From positions 434,001 to 498,000 of the forward strand of contig NZ_JAFHAP010000004.1 of NCBI RefSeq assembly GCF_016938855.1: a stretch of 64,000 nucleotides of DNA. Direction: 5' to 3'. Position numbers and translations under genes: made by a program. Position 1 is the stretch's first letter. Each line of letters opens with the position of its first letter. This stretch comes from Polycladomyces zharkentensis. Lineage in GTDB: Bacteria > Bacillota > Bacilli > Thermoactinomycetales > JIR-001. Below, piece by piece: positions 33,945-43,218 of the stretch. Under the pieces are notes generated by a model. It did no database searches. It was given only the letters and a program-made list of their open reading frames with translations, and had not been told where the DNA came from.

Positions 33945-34251
33945 CCCAACCCTTCTACGGTCAGGGTGTCTGGCAAATCCGCTTTTCCGGTGAACCTGTT
34001 TCCTCCTGTTTCGTTATCTTCATCAGTCATTGTGAGTAACAGGCCACCCTTTCTTGGGTTTACATGACCAGAGAGCCTGGCCAGACACTCCCAAAAATCC
34101 TTTGCAAAATCCGTCTTCTAGTTTAACACAAAACCTCGCGTCCAACGGGGATAAAAGCGCAACTTTGCGTGAAAAGGACAACGGTTGTGACCGCTTTTTC
34201 CTATCAATCATAGTGTAAAACTATACGAGATTGATTGGAAGGAGAATCATC

Positions 34252-35529
34252 GTGTACACATATGCCGCATGGATCCACAAACACGGCAAGCGAATGGATG
34301 CTGCTTTACGTACTTTTCTCATCCAACGGTATCAGAAGCTCCGCCGTGTCCCTTGTTTTTTGCACAATCTGACCAACCGAGTCATAAATGAACTGTCCCG
34401 TACCCGCGTACTGATCAAAATGTCCCACACCTCCACCGCCAGCCTGCAATGGGCTGAAGAGTGGATGAGTGAAACCAGCCGTCCCACCATGAAACATTTC
34501 CACAGTATCGGGGTATTCGCCGCCCGGTTGTCACTGTCGCAACTTCAGTCGATTCTGGAAATGCCGTCAGTGGAAAAAGTATATTTGGACCGCAAGGTGT
34601 ATGCACTGCTGGACACGGCCGTCCCCTCCGTCGGTGCCCCCCAAGTCTGGAGCGGGGGAAATGAGGGAGAAGGTGTCACCATCGCCGTTGTGGACACAGG
34701 CATTCATCCGCATCCCGACTTGACACAGCCAACCAACCGGATCATCGCCTTCAAGGACTTTGTCAAAGGAAAAACCGACCCGTACGATGATAACGGTCAC
34801 GGCACACATTGCGCCGGATGTGCTGCCGGCAACGGATACCGTTCCGACGGCAAGTACCGGGGCTCCGCCCCCAAAGCCCGTTTGGTGGGAGTCAAGGTAC
34901 TGGACAAAATGGGCTCCGGCAGCTTATCCTCCGTGATCGAAGGGATTCAGTGGTGCATCGATCATCGCGACAAATACGGCATTCGTGTGATCTCGTTGTC
35001 ACTGGGCAGCACCAGTCAACTTTCCTATAAAGACGACCCGGTATGCCAAGCAGTGGAGGCAGCCTGGAATCACGGCATCACCGTCGTGGTCGCCGCCGGA
35101 AATGAAGGACCCGAACCCCGAACCATCGCCAGTCCGGGCATCCATCCCCGGGTGATCACCGTCGGGGCCAGCGATGACCACAGCACAGTAGACAACAGGG
35201 ACAACACGATCGCCCAATTTTCCAGCCGAGGGCCTACCATCGACGGGATCGTCAAGCCCGATCTCGTCGCTCCGGGAACCCAAATCACTTCCTTGCGCGT
35301 GAAGCGTTCCTACCTGGACAAAACCGCTCCTGACAGCCAGGTGGATGGCGACTATACCTCCTTGTCCGGCACGTCGATGGCCACCCCCATCGTAGCCGGT
35401 ATCGCCGCCCTGCTTCTCACGTCCGATCCCACCCTCACACCCGACCAAGTGAAACAACGACTGCTCGAAAACGCACAAGATCTCAAGTTCCCGGAGAACG
35501 AACAAGGACGGGGTCAGGTCAGCGCCTGA
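34252..35529 (+). CDS. aprX: Subtilisin-like serine protease, AprX-like, no signal peptide
   Basis: About 425 residues. Catalytic triad: Asp in IAVVDTGIHPHPDL, His in DDNGHGTHCAGCA, Ser in SLSGTSMATPIVAG; oxyanion Asn in VVAAGNEGPE. The first 120 residues are a propeptide-like region without signal sequence, as in Bacillus AprX (about 440 residues), a cytosolic stationary-phase subtilase. GTG 34252 lies 7 nt behind AAGGAG. Convergent with the next subtilase gene, stops 15 bp apart. Confidence 0.9.
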   Translation: MYTYAAWIHKHGKRMDAALRTFLIQRYQKLRRVPCFLHNLTNRVINELSRTRVLIKMSHTSTASLQWAEEWMSETSRPTMKHFHSIGVFAARLSLSQLQSILEMPSVEKVYLDRKVYALLDTAVPSVGAPQVWSGGNEGEGVTIAVVDTGIHPHPDLTQPTNRIIAFKDFVKGKTDPYDDNGHGTHCAGCAAGNGYRSDGKYRGSAPKARLVGVKVLDKMGSGSLSSVIEGIQWCIDHRDKYGIRVISLSLGSTSQLSYKDDPVCQAVEAAWNHGITVVVAAGNEGPEPRTIASPGIHPRVITVGASDDHSTVDNRDNTIAQFSSRGPTIDGIVKPDLVAPGTQITSLRVKRSYLDKTAPDSQVDGDYTSLSGTSMATPIVAGIAALLLTSDPTLTPDQVKQRLLENAQDLKFPENEQGRGQVSA

Positions 35530-35544
35530 TCACCCGTCCCGATA

Positions 35545-36666
35545 TTAACGAACCAATACACGCACACAGCGATACGCATTCAACATCCCCAACTGTTCCG
35601 TTCCGTTGATCGGCCCACAAGTCCGGGTGAGGATTTTTCGCACCTGTTCGGGTGTCAAATCGGAACGCAAATATAACAGCAAGGCCACTGTACCGGCCAC
35701 ATGGGGCACCGCCATCGACGTTCCGCTCATCTCGCGCGTCGAACCGTTCAACCACGCGGACCGGATTTTGTCCCCCGGTGCCGCCAGATCCGTCCCGTCC
35801 CCCAGATTGCTGAAGGAAGCCAACTGCCCGTTTTTCCCTGTAGCCGTCACTGCGATCGTTTCCGGATAGCGGGCCGGATAGTCAATCATCGACCGATTGC
35901 CCTGATTGCCCGCCGCGGCCACCATCACGATGCCTTGCCTGTGTGCCATTTGGATCGCATGGCGGAGGGCCTCACTCTCCTTGTCCATTCCAAAGCTCAT
36001 GTTGACGACCTGCATCCGGTTTTCAATGCACCAATTGATCGCACTCAACAAGTCGGACAGATTGGCGCTGCCCTTTCGGTTGAATGCTTTGACCGCATAC
36101 AGATGGGCGCGCGGCGCCACCCCCAATATGCCCAACTCGTTGGATCGTCCGGCGATTGTTCCCGCGACGTGGGTACCGTGGCCATTGTAATCATACGGAG
36201 AAAAAATGGGAGACAAAATGTTGATGCCCCCCTGATAGTTGTTCCTGATCGCCGGATGATCATGAGCGATCCCTGTATCGATCACCGCCACTTTCACCGC
36301 CCGTCCCCTGCTGATGCTCCATACACGATTGGCCTCGATTTCCCGGACACCCCAGGGCACGGTATATGGCTGTTCAGAGATCACCGCTCCCACATAGGGA
36401 TCGGTGATCGTTACTTTGATGTCGGGTTCGATATATTCCAAGCCCACATAGCGTTCGGAATCGCGGAGATCATCATGAACAAACTCGCCGATCACGATGC
36501 CCAGCTTCGGCAACAACCGAACCGACCGACATCCCATTTGACGAAAATAGCGCATCAACGTGCGCGGATCGTTCCATTTCCTGACAAAAAATATCTTTCG
36601 AAACCGAATATGTCTCGGATCATGCCGGTGAGGAGGCGGGGAATCAAACCATCCCGACATCTTCAT
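35545..36666 (-). CDS. Subtilisin-like serine protease, no signal peptide
   Basis: 373 residues. Asp in VAVIDTGIAHDHPA, His in YNGHGTHVAGTIA, Ser in EMSGTSMAVPHVAG; oxyanion Asn in AAAGNQGNR. The N-terminal 110 residues (RKIFFVRKWNDPRTLMRYFR, LGIVIGEFVHDD) look like an I9-type propeptide. ATG 36666 is 8 nt after GGGGAG; the GTG 9 bp upstream is too close. Cytosolic or non-classically released. Convergent with the AprX-like gene. Confidence 0.88.
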   Translation of the reverse strand: MKMSGWFDSPPPHRHDPRHIRFRKIFFVRKWNDPRTLMRYFRQMGCRSVRLLPKLGIVIGEFVHDDLRDSERYVGLEYIEPDIKVTITDPYVGAVISEQPYTVPWGVREIEANRVWSISRGRAVKVAVIDTGIAHDHPAIRNNYQGGINILSPIFSPYDYNGHGTHVAGTIAGRSNELGILGVAPRAHLYAVKAFNRKGSANLSDLLSAINWCIENRMQVVNMSFGMDKESEALRHAIQMAHRQGIVMVAAAGNQGNRSMIDYPARYPETIAVTATGKNGQLASFSNLGDGTDLAAPGDKIRSAWLNGSTREMSGTSMAVPHVAGTVALLLYLRSDLTPEQVRKILTRTCGPINGTEQLGMLNAYRCVRVLVR

Positions 36667-36749
36667 CTTATTCACTCCCCATCATCACTTCTTCCACTGA
36701 ACCCGAATATATTGAGACCGAATGCGTGTACCACAGGAGGGTGGGTACC

Positions 36750-37142
36750 ATGCCAGCCAAACGGTCTTCCAATGACGATTCCGCCAATAAGCGGAACCTG
36801 ATTCAAGGAATGGAGAAAATGAACCTGTTGTCCAAAGAAATATCGTCGATGACTTCCCAAATGGAACAATGGATACAAGCCTTGACGAACCTCTCTTATG
36901 CCGCCAAAGACCGCGACCTGCTTCGCGACGTCATCTCCTCACTGTCCAAAATGCAACCCAAGTCGGAGCGAAAAAACACAAAACCGACCGCTTCCGAGCA
37001 ATCGTCTCCATCCAATCGTGACGGCAATTCCTCTTTTACGCCGGTCACCCGGGACGGGGACAGTTTGTTCGATATCATCAACTCACCGTCTTTTGAAAAA
37101 ATCGTCAGACATGTGATGGAGAAAAAGAAGAAAAAAGGGTGA
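36750..37142 (+). CDS. Hypothetical protein, spore-type composition
   Basis: About 130 residues. A helical N-terminal half (NLIQGMEKMNLLSKEISSMT, WIQALTNLSYAAKDRDLLRD) is followed by a Ser/Lys-rich linker and a basic C-terminus ending in KKKKKG. ATG 36750 is 9 nt after AGGAGG. I do not recognise a family. Divergent from the subtilase gene. Confidence 0.65.
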   Translation: MPAKRSSNDDSANKRNLIQGMEKMNLLSKEISSMTSQMEQWIQALTNLSYAAKDRDLLRDVISSLSKMQPKSERKNTKPTASEQSSPSNRDGNSSFTPVTRDGDSLFDIINSPSFEKIVRHVMEKKKKKG

Positions 37143-37214
37143 TGGGTTACACCTCACCATAGAAGGAATTCCATAGGGGTGGTATGGGGATGGTCGGCCG
37201 AAACCAGCTACACC

Positions 37215-37562
37215 TCAACGCCCCTTTTTTTTCTTTCGCGGGCGATGTTTCCGTTTTTTGGTCAACAGGTATGCAACCCGCCTGGCCTCCACCTCATCGG
37301 AGCCTGAATCGTCCTCCCCCCGTACCGGGGACACGGTTGCCGACTGAGCGGCTTGGATTTGGCGCAAGAGTTGCATGATCCGCTGTCGTCCCTGTTCTCC
37401 CTGTCCCTGTTCCGCAACCCATTCGAGCCAACCTTGGGAGCATTGATGGCGATACGATTCACGAAACCGATCCAGCTCGCTCCTGAGCCATCGGCTGTTG
37501 ACCAAACGGGAGACGGACTGATTCCATATAGCCTGTTGCTGTACCGATGAGACGTCGGTCAC
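37215..37562 (-). CDS. Hypothetical protein with very basic C-terminus
   Basis: 115 residues. Glutamine-rich helical part (WNQSVSRLVNSRWLRSELDR) and a tail of Lys/Arg (TKKRKHRPRKKKKGR). GTG 37562 behind GGAGGGTGCATC. No family recognised; the tail suggests nucleic-acid or spore-coat binding. It converges with the gene at 36750-37142. Confidence 0.6.
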   Translation of the reverse strand: MTDVSSVQQQAIWNQSVSRLVNSRWLRSELDRFRESYRHQCSQGWLEWVAEQGQGEQGRQRIMQLLRQIQAAQSATVSPVRGEDDSGSDEVEARRVAYLLTKKRKHRPRKKKKGR

Positions 37563-37773
37563 GATGCACCCTCCTCCTTGCAGATTGTATCGATATAGGT
37601 TTCAAAACATCCCCTGGTGCTTACACCATTACATGTATGTCTCGTCTGGGAGAATGCACACGTTATTCACCCAGCCCGTCAAAAAAGGGCCTGGGCCTAA
37701 CGGGCGGACAAAGTTGATCGATCGGTACACCAGTTCTTATATCGCCACCAAAGCCGTGAAACCCTTGTGACGC

Positions 37774-37811
37774 AAAAAACCCGCAAGCGAAACAACATCC
37801 GCTTGCGGGTT
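37774..37811 (-). terminator. Intrinsic terminator of the toxin-immunity operon
   Basis: Minus strand: AACCCGCAAGCG, 10-nt loop, CGCTTGCGGGTT followed by a run of T (37779-37774). 21 bp after the stop of the immunity gene. Confidence 0.85.
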
Positions 37812-37831
37812 ACATTTTGCGGAGTGAAGGG

Positions 37832-38381
37832 TCAGGTAGCAGATTCACTCGACCAGACTTCCTTGAAAATCAGCCCCGTTAATCCGTGTTCGTGATAGAT
37901 TTGAAGAAATGGATCCGTTACAAAAATCGATCCTTTTTCCTCAGGGATCCGAAACAGGACTTGGTTTCTGACTTGATCTTCTTTGAATGAATAGGTTCGA
38001 ACGTACATGATTCTGCCACTATGCGGGAATCGCACGACCTCTGATTGATTCTCATCTAGAGCAGGGATAAGATGTAGAGGATTAAACAAAAAAATAGCTT
38101 GGATTCTGATTAACTGTTACGGGTAGGAATTCTCCAAGAGCATGAAGTATATTCTGAAACAACTCCTTCGCTCTCCGACTGAATACAGGCGCGTTCGGTA
38201 AAAAACCAGGAAAATCGCTTGGGGGGAGTTCCTTTTTCTTTTCGGGTACCTTTAAATGCAAAGGTGTCCAACCGCGAGATAAAGGCTGACCGATACGATT
38301 CATAAAATGTACGGGTTTTTCATCTACCGTAACAAGTGATTGGTATCGAAAGTCATGATCCAACAAATAAATTTTCACCAT
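37832..38381 (-). pseudogene. DUF1629/Imm11-like immunity protein, split by an apparent frameshift
   Basis: The first frame (38381-38082) opens MVKIYLLDHDFRYQSLVTVD and ends NPSYFFV; the second (38089-37832) continues FNPLHLIPALDENQSEVVRF and ends HGLTGLIFKEVWSS, the typical end of this family. Removing one T from the 7-T run at 38094-38088 joins them into a normal protein of about 182 residues (…NPSYFLFNPLHLIPAL…). It starts 11 bp after the corrected stop of the AHH toxin gene. Immunity to the toxin upstream is the expected role. Confidence 0.7.
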
Positions 38382-38392
38382 CAACTCACCCT

Positions 38393-39082
38393 TTACTTGT
38401 ATGGAAAACGATTTTGTTGTAGTTCTAATCTGACTTGTTCTAAGACCGCAATTAAATCTTCCCTACTTTCACCCCCAAATCAGTATGGATTTCTGGATGA
38501 TAAGCTTCTGTACCAAGTCCTCTGCGCTGTGGAAGCCAGACTCCGTTAACCGCATCATTAATCGGATCATCAAGATGCGAATATGATCGGTTCGGATCAA
38601 GCATAAACTGATCAAAAATGGCCCGAGCTTGAACCGCATCAGCATTTTCTGTCTCATTCCCCGGAACAATGTGATGGGCGGCATACCAAGGACCCGGCTT
38701 GGGGTATCCGGCTTGGATAAGTCTCCTGGCCAACACACTGGATTGACCGCGTAAAATTTCCCCGCGGATTGCGCAGAAAAGTGCCAAACGCTTTTGCTGT
38801 CCCCAACAGATCCCCGGCAGTGAGTGCAAATGTCAAAGCTCCCCATGGTCCTGTGAACAACAACCCCAGTGCAAACAGGGTACCCATCACAGCCAGTTGA
38901 TCCACCGTATCCAACCCGTTCCACCAGTTGCCGATCCCTTCAAAGACACAGGCAAAGCAAGTGGAGATATCCATCGATTGAACGACGGATACCGTGATTC
39001 CCGTCATAGACATGACAAGAAGCAGGAAAATCGCCATCAGAGCAACGAGTTGTTTCTGAAACTCATGGGTCCGCTTGATCAA
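38393..39082 (-). pseudogene. AHH-nuclease polymorphic toxin remnant, two apparent frameshifts
   Basis: A hydrophobic segment (LVALMAIFLLLVMSMTGITV) and a second one (LGLLFTGPWGALTFAL) precede a C-terminal AHH nuclease domain: WYAAHHIVPG, AVQARAIFDQFMLD, NDAVNGVWLPQ and YHPEIHT carry the His pair and downstream His. The frame breaks in RNPRG at the C run 38763-38760 (one base too many) and again after HTDLG at 38476-38472 (one too few); correction gives an end GESREDLIAVLEQVRLELQQ…, stop at 38393. The 5' end has only a TTG (39082) without ribosome-binding site; in-frame sequence DPDDYHEFEKLIKR reads further upstream, so the toxin is probably also 5' truncated. Confidence 0.65.
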
Positions 39083-39141
39083 TTTTTCGAATTCATGGTA
39101 ATCGTCGGGGTCACCGTTTCATCAATTTTGATTGGAGGGAA

Positions 39142-39173
39142 CAAAAAAAGATCGAAGCATTCCACTTCGATCT
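39142..39173 (-). terminator. Intrinsic terminator
   Basis: Minus strand: AGATCGAAG, 7-nt loop, CTTCGATCT, then seven T. Ends the transcript of the hypothetical gene at 39225-39770, just upstream of the toxin remnant. Confidence 0.85.
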
Positions 39174-39224
39174 CTAGAACCTGCCCCGTCATTATTCGTA
39201 TATCATGGAACCTGTGTCCAAGCT

Positions 39225-39770
39225 TTAACACCCTCCCGCACAAGGCGGTGTGCGATCGGGTTTCCATAGGTTGGCGGCACAACCCACTTCGTCGAAGTTG
39301 ACGTCGCGTCCCACTTCATGCACCTGCAACCAAAACTCGGCCACACAATCCAACGGATGGGTGACCGCCTCCGGGTCGGTGAAGAAATAGGTGATCTCCT
39401 CATCTGTATCCTCACCGTCGGCAAAGGTGACATACAACACCTTACAAGGGACCGTCCCCTTGACCGGATCGTGAATATCGAACCGTGCCTCGTGGCTGAT
39501 CAACAACGCGGACAGGGGATGTTCCCTTTCCTCCGTTTCCCCGTCCTGCCGGCGGAAACGGAGGCTTACCCGCTCTTGTTCCTCCAAAACTTCAAAGTGT
39601 TCCGCCGTTCCAAACACATGCAATGCCTGCTGGGGGATACTGATCGTGCCCGCCATCAGATTTCCGCATTGGGATATTGCTTTTTTCAGCTTGGCGTCCA
39701 AGTCTTTCGGGTACATCTCCCGGGCAGAGGCCTGAAAATTGACTACATATCCGTGGGGAAACACCTTCAT
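39225..39770 (-). CDS. Hypothetical protein
   Basis: 181 residues. Soluble, mixed alpha/beta pattern (MKVFPHGYVVNFQASAREMY, CKVLYVTFADGEDTDEEITY), ending NLWKPDRTPPCAGGC with two Cys. ATG 39770 is 9 nt after AAGGAG; the in-frame TTG 24 bp upstream is less likely. No family recognised. Lies 58 bp after the acyl-CoA synthetase stop, probably the same operon. Confidence 0.65.
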   Translation of the reverse strand: MKVFPHGYVVNFQASAREMYPKDLDAKLKKAISQCGNLMAGTISIPQQALHVFGTAEHFEVLEEQERVSLRFRRQDGETEEREHPLSALLISHEARFDIHDPVKGTVPCKVLYVTFADGEDTDEEITYFFTDPEAVTHPLDCVAEFWLQVHEVGRDVNFDEVGCAANLWKPDRTPPCAGGC

Positions 39771-39828
39771 GGTTCCGGTCTCCTTCGTCTCCAACTGCCC
39801 TTGATTATACCGAAGGCGAGTACCAGGT

Positions 39829-41418
39829 TCAACTCGACTGTCGATGGGCTTTGCGTTTTTTTTCCAATTGTCTCAGCACTACCCGGCGAATCTTGCCGCT
39901 GGTCGTTTTGGGCAATTCCGTGACGAACTCGATTTCTCTGGGGTATTTATACGGAGCGGTCACCCGCTTCACATGTTCCTGCAGTTCCCGGATCAGCTCG
40001 TCGGAAGCGTCCTCCTGCCGTTTCAGGATGACGAACGCTTTGACGATCGAACCCCGGATCGGGTCCGGACTGGCCACCACTGCACATTCCTGCACCGCCG
40101 GATGTTTGACCAGGGCGTCCTCCACTTCAAACGGTCCAATCGTGTAGCCCGAACTGATAATGATGTCGTCGGAGCGGCCTTCAAACCAAAAATACCCGTC
40201 TTCATCCAGACGCGCCTGATCGCCGGTCAAGTACCAATCACCCCGAAAGGCTTTTTCCGTCCGCTCCGGATCGCGGAAATATCCCTTGAACAACGCTGGT
40301 GAATCCTTGTGAACGGCGATATCCCCCACCTGACCGACCGGTACCGGATTGCCCTCCTCGTCGATGATGGCCACGCGATTGCCCGGTGTGGGTTTGCCCA
40401 TCGATCCAGGCTTCACCTTCATTCCCTTGAGTGTTCCCACCAGAAGTGTGTTTTCCGTTTGCCCGTATCCATCCCGCACTTCGACATTGAAATGGCGGCG
40501 GAATGTGTCGATCACTTCCCGGTTCAGCGGCTCACCGGCACTGACGGCACTGCGTAACGACGACAGATCGTACCGATCCAACCCATCCACCTTGGCCATC
40601 AGTCGGTACTCGGTCGGCGTACAGCACAGGACGTTCACCTTGTACTGCTCCATCAGGGAGAGATACTTTTCAGCGGCAAACCTTCCTTGATACACAAATG
40701 CCGTGGCACCGGACCCCAGTGTGGAAATAAACGGACTCCACACCCATTTGGCCCATCCGGGACCCGCTGTCGCCCACACCACATCCGATGGACGGATATC
40801 CAGCCACAGCTTGGCCGCCACCGCCTGATGGGCAATCGCCCAACTGTGGTGATGGATCACACCTTTGGGACCACCGGTGGTACCGGATGTATAAGCCAAA
40901 AAAGCCACATCGTCACTGCGGGTGCGGGGAAGTTCCACCGGTTCCCGCTCCACCGAATCCAGCGGTTCCCAACCCTCTCTCCCGGTTGCACCCACCACCC
41001 ATCGATGCAACAGAAACGGACAGTCCCGGGCCGCCTCGTCCACCCGTTGTGTGAGCGACGCATCGGCAATCACCGCTTTGACTTGTGCATGTTGCAAACG
41101 GTAACGAATATCCGAAGGTTGCAACAGCTCGGAGCCGGGCAATACGACCAAACCCGCTTTCAATACGCCCAAATAGGAGATATAAGCGGCGGGATGGCGC
41201 GGCAACAAGATCATGACCGGGTCTCCTTTGGACAAACCTTTGGCAAGCAAACCGCCGGCCAAACGGTCGGAACGCTGTTTCAGCTCACCATAAGTGACGG
41301 TTTGACGCTCTCCTTTGTCATTTTCCCACAAAATGGCCGCTTTATCCGGGGAGTCAGCGTGTCGGTCCACGTCTTGCGCCAAGTTGTAATAGGTCGGAAT
41401 TTCCATCATACGATCCAT
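39829..41418 (-). CDS. Acyl-CoA synthetase (medium-chain/acetyl-CoA synthetase-like, ANL superfamily)
   Basis: 529 residues. A3 phosphate loop FLAYTSGTTGGPKGVIHHH, A5 DGYGQTENT, A7 YLTGDQARLDEDGYFWFEGR, A8 DDIIISSGYTIGPFEVE and the A10 lysine in LPKTTSGKIRRV. Activates a carboxylic acid to acyl-AMP and then acyl-CoA in the cytosol; the WATAGPGWAKWVWSPF region is like the MACS group that uses short or medium-chain acids. ATG 41418 follows GGGAGGCG; the frame extends to 41520 without a start signal. Confidence 0.9.
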   Translation of the reverse strand: MDRMMEIPTYYNLAQDVDRHADSPDKAAILWENDKGERQTVTYGELKQRSDRLAGGLLAKGLSKGDPVMILLPRHPAAYISYLGVLKAGLVVLPGSELLQPSDIRYRLQHAQVKAVIADASLTQRVDEAARDCPFLLHRWVVGATGREGWEPLDSVEREPVELPRTRSDDVAFLAYTSGTTGGPKGVIHHHSWAIAHQAVAAKLWLDIRPSDVVWATAGPGWAKWVWSPFISTLGSGATAFVYQGRFAAEKYLSLMEQYKVNVLCCTPTEYRLMAKVDGLDRYDLSSLRSAVSAGEPLNREVIDTFRRHFNVEVRDGYGQTENTLLVGTLKGMKVKPGSMGKPTPGNRVAIIDEEGNPVPVGQVGDIAVHKDSPALFKGYFRDPERTEKAFRGDWYLTGDQARLDEDGYFWFEGRSDDIIISSGYTIGPFEVEDALVKHPAVQECAVVASPDPIRGSIVKAFVILKRQEDASDELIRELQEHVKRVTAPYKYPREIEFVTELPKTTSGKIRRVVLRQLEKKRKAHRQSS

Positions 41419-41558
41419 CCAAACATCGCCTCCCGGGTAGTGGTAAACGCTTTCAATTATTACGACAGGTATGATTGTAAATCCTCTGAAAATTGCTGGA
41501 AATGAGAGGGGCAGCGACATGAGTCGCTGCCCGATACCAGATGATGAAATTGTTCAGG

Positions 41559-41771
41559 TTAAACCGTACGGCCCCCACCCAGTTGAGATTCAGCCAAGGC
41601 AACCAGGCGCTTCGTGATTTCACCACCGACAGAACCGTTGGCGCGAGAGGTCGTGTCCGGACCCAGTTGAACGCCGAACTCGGAAGCGATTTCATACTTC
41701 ATTTGTTCCAGCGCTTGGGCGGCACCTTGGACCAGCAGTTGGTTGTTGTTGCGGTCACGTTGTTGCGGCAT
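41559..41771 (-). CDS. Alpha/beta-type small acid-soluble spore protein
   Basis: 70 residues. [20 protein letters not shown] with the GPR cleavage region [12 protein letters not shown], then [20 protein letters not shown], both hallmarks of SspA/B-type proteins that coat and protect spore DNA. ATG 41771 with AAGGAGGTG upstream. GCATTGA...CAACATAA about 45 bp upstream could be a sigma-G promoter. Confidence 0.95.
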   Translation of the reverse strand: MPQQRDRNNNQLLVQGAAQALEQMKYEIASEFGVQLGPDTTSRANGSVGGEITKRLVALAESQLGGGRTV

Positions 41772-42033
41772 GATTTTCACCTCCTTGATTCTGTACCCTT
41801 ATGTTGCGGCTTTGTCGGAGGATCAATGCGTGTGAAATTATGGTGAAACTGTGAATCCATTCATTCCGACTTCGGGAAATCCGACGTTTTTTCACCTGCC
41901 GTCACGTCTTGGCCCCACATGCGTGGCGGTTTGTGTCCATCGACCGAAATGGGCGGTTCCTTGTCCGTTTTGTCCACGAAACGACTTCCTTTTTCCGGTT
42001 GTCCTTTCCGGTGTGTCACTCCTGATCCCTCCT

Positions 42034-42399
42034 TTACAAGCGGGCACCCATCGATGCCAGCAATGCTCTCATTTCTTCCAGCCGCGACTCATCCACCACG
42101 GCAGTGACCAACACATCCTCATCCGTTATCCTACTGCCATCCGCCATGCCGCTGGCGCTGGGATGGGCGGCCGCCAATACACCCGCATCAGGGCTGGAAA
42201 TGTAGGCGTCCATTACGTTCTGGGCCAAGGATGAAATCGGTTCTGCAATCGGGTTGTCCAAATCACGCTCCTCCGTTGAAGGAAAAACGGAAAAGCGATC
42301 CACCTGAACATTCTCGACTCCACGGCGTTTCAATTCTTCCGCTGCTTTATTCGCCTGTTCCTCCGTACGGAAATAGGCGAGGATTCCCTGTTCTTTCAT
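42034..42399 (-). CDS. Hypothetical protein, YflT/general-stress-like N-terminus
   Basis: 121 residues. ILAYFRTEEQANKAAEELKR is a short betaalpha unit like that of YflT/17M-type stress proteins; the C-terminal half ends in a second one (VLVTAVVDESRLEEMRALLA), with a low-complexity linker between. ATG 42399 after GGGGGTGAG. Assignment to YflT is weak. Divergent from the cotJ operon, so a spore or stress role is plausible. Confidence 0.55.
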   Translation of the reverse strand: MKEQGILAYFRTEEQANKAAEELKRRGVENVQVDRFSVFPSTEERDLDNPIAEPISSLAQNVMDAYISSPDAGVLAAAHPSASGMADGSRITDEDVLVTAVVDESRLEEMRALLASMGARL

Positions 42400-42516
42400 G
42401 ATCTCACCCCCAACCAAAGAGGTACGTCTCGTCTTAATATGACGATGGTTGGTATCCGGATATGCACCCGACGTTCATGACATTTTTTCCGCGACCGGAA
42501 ATGGGCGATGGGACCA

Positions 42517-42545
42517 GTCACATCTGCCCATGGGCTACATACTCT
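42517..42545 (+). promoter_or_regulatory. Candidate sigma-E promoter of cotJABC
   Basis: GTCACATC (42517-42524), 13-bp spacer, CATACTCT (42538-42545), compared with the sigma-E pattern GTCATATT-N13-15-CATACAAT. The operon is known to be sigma-E controlled in Bacillus subtilis; the match here is partial. Confidence 0.45.
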
Positions 42546-42592
42546 GACACTGAACAAATCACGCCAAATCACACGGTTAAGGTGAGGGAAAG

Positions 42593-42829
42593 ATGTGGAA
42601 TCCAATTGTGCATCAGGAGCGATATTGGCAACCCTACGTAAGTCCGTTTGACCCGTGTCGTCCCATTCGTGTCAAAAAATACGTCGTTCCACCCAACCAA
42701 TATATCCCGTTTCAACCCCCCTGTCTTCCGCAGTTTTCGCCCAAGGAGGCGCTGCGACGCGGCACGCTGTGGCCGCTGTTGTACAGTCCGTACCGGAAAA
42801 CACAGTTCGACGGGGGCAGTGAGAGATGA
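42593..42829 (+). CDS. cotJA: Spore coat-associated protein CotJA
   Basis: 78 residues. VVPPNQYIPFQPPCLPQFSP and KEALRRGTLWPLLYSPY match the CotJA consensus. First gene of cotJABC, expressed in the mother cell and deposited in the spore coat. Ribosome-binding site AGGTGAGGGAAAG. The stop overlaps the CotJB start by 4 nt. Confidence 0.93.
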   Translation: MWNPIVHQERYWQPYVSPFDPCRPIRVKKYVVPPNQYIPFQPPCLPQFSPKEALRRGTLWPLLYSPYRKTQFDGGSER

Positions 42830-43086
42830 GCAAAATGAGCAAGGAATATTACCAACTCCTGCATCAATTGCAGGAGGTCGATTTCGTCTTGGTGGAATTG
42901 AACCTGTATCTGGATACCCATCCCGGGGATAAACATGCGATTCAGCAGTACAACCATTATGCACAAAAACGATATCGGCTCAAAAAGGAGTTTGAGTCCC
43001 GGTTCGGCCCGCTGACTCATTTTGGTCACAGTTATAACCAGTATCCGGGCGGGTGGGACGAAGGCCCATGGCCTTGGGAAGTTTAG
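42826..43086 (+). CDS. cotJB: Spore coat protein CotJB
   Basis: 86 residues. YYQLLHQLQEVDFVLVELNL and LDTHPGDKHAIQQYNHYAQK are the CotJB hallmarks. Overlaps cotJA by 4 nt. A CotJA-CotJB-CotJC order as in Bacillus subtilis. Confidence 0.93.
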   Translation: MSKMSKEYYQLLHQLQEVDFVLVELNLYLDTHPGDKHAIQQYNHYAQKRYRLKKEFESRFGPLTHFGHSYNQYPGGWDEGPWPWEV

Positions 43087-43218
43087 ATTTTCCAAGCGCT
43101 TGGTATGCATGCTTTGCGGAGTGAGAGAACAAAACAGTCACCTGAAGACACCTGAAAACATAAAAGGCGCATGACGTCAGTTCAGTTAAAAAAAGAGACG
43201 GTAATGGAGGGAACTGAT

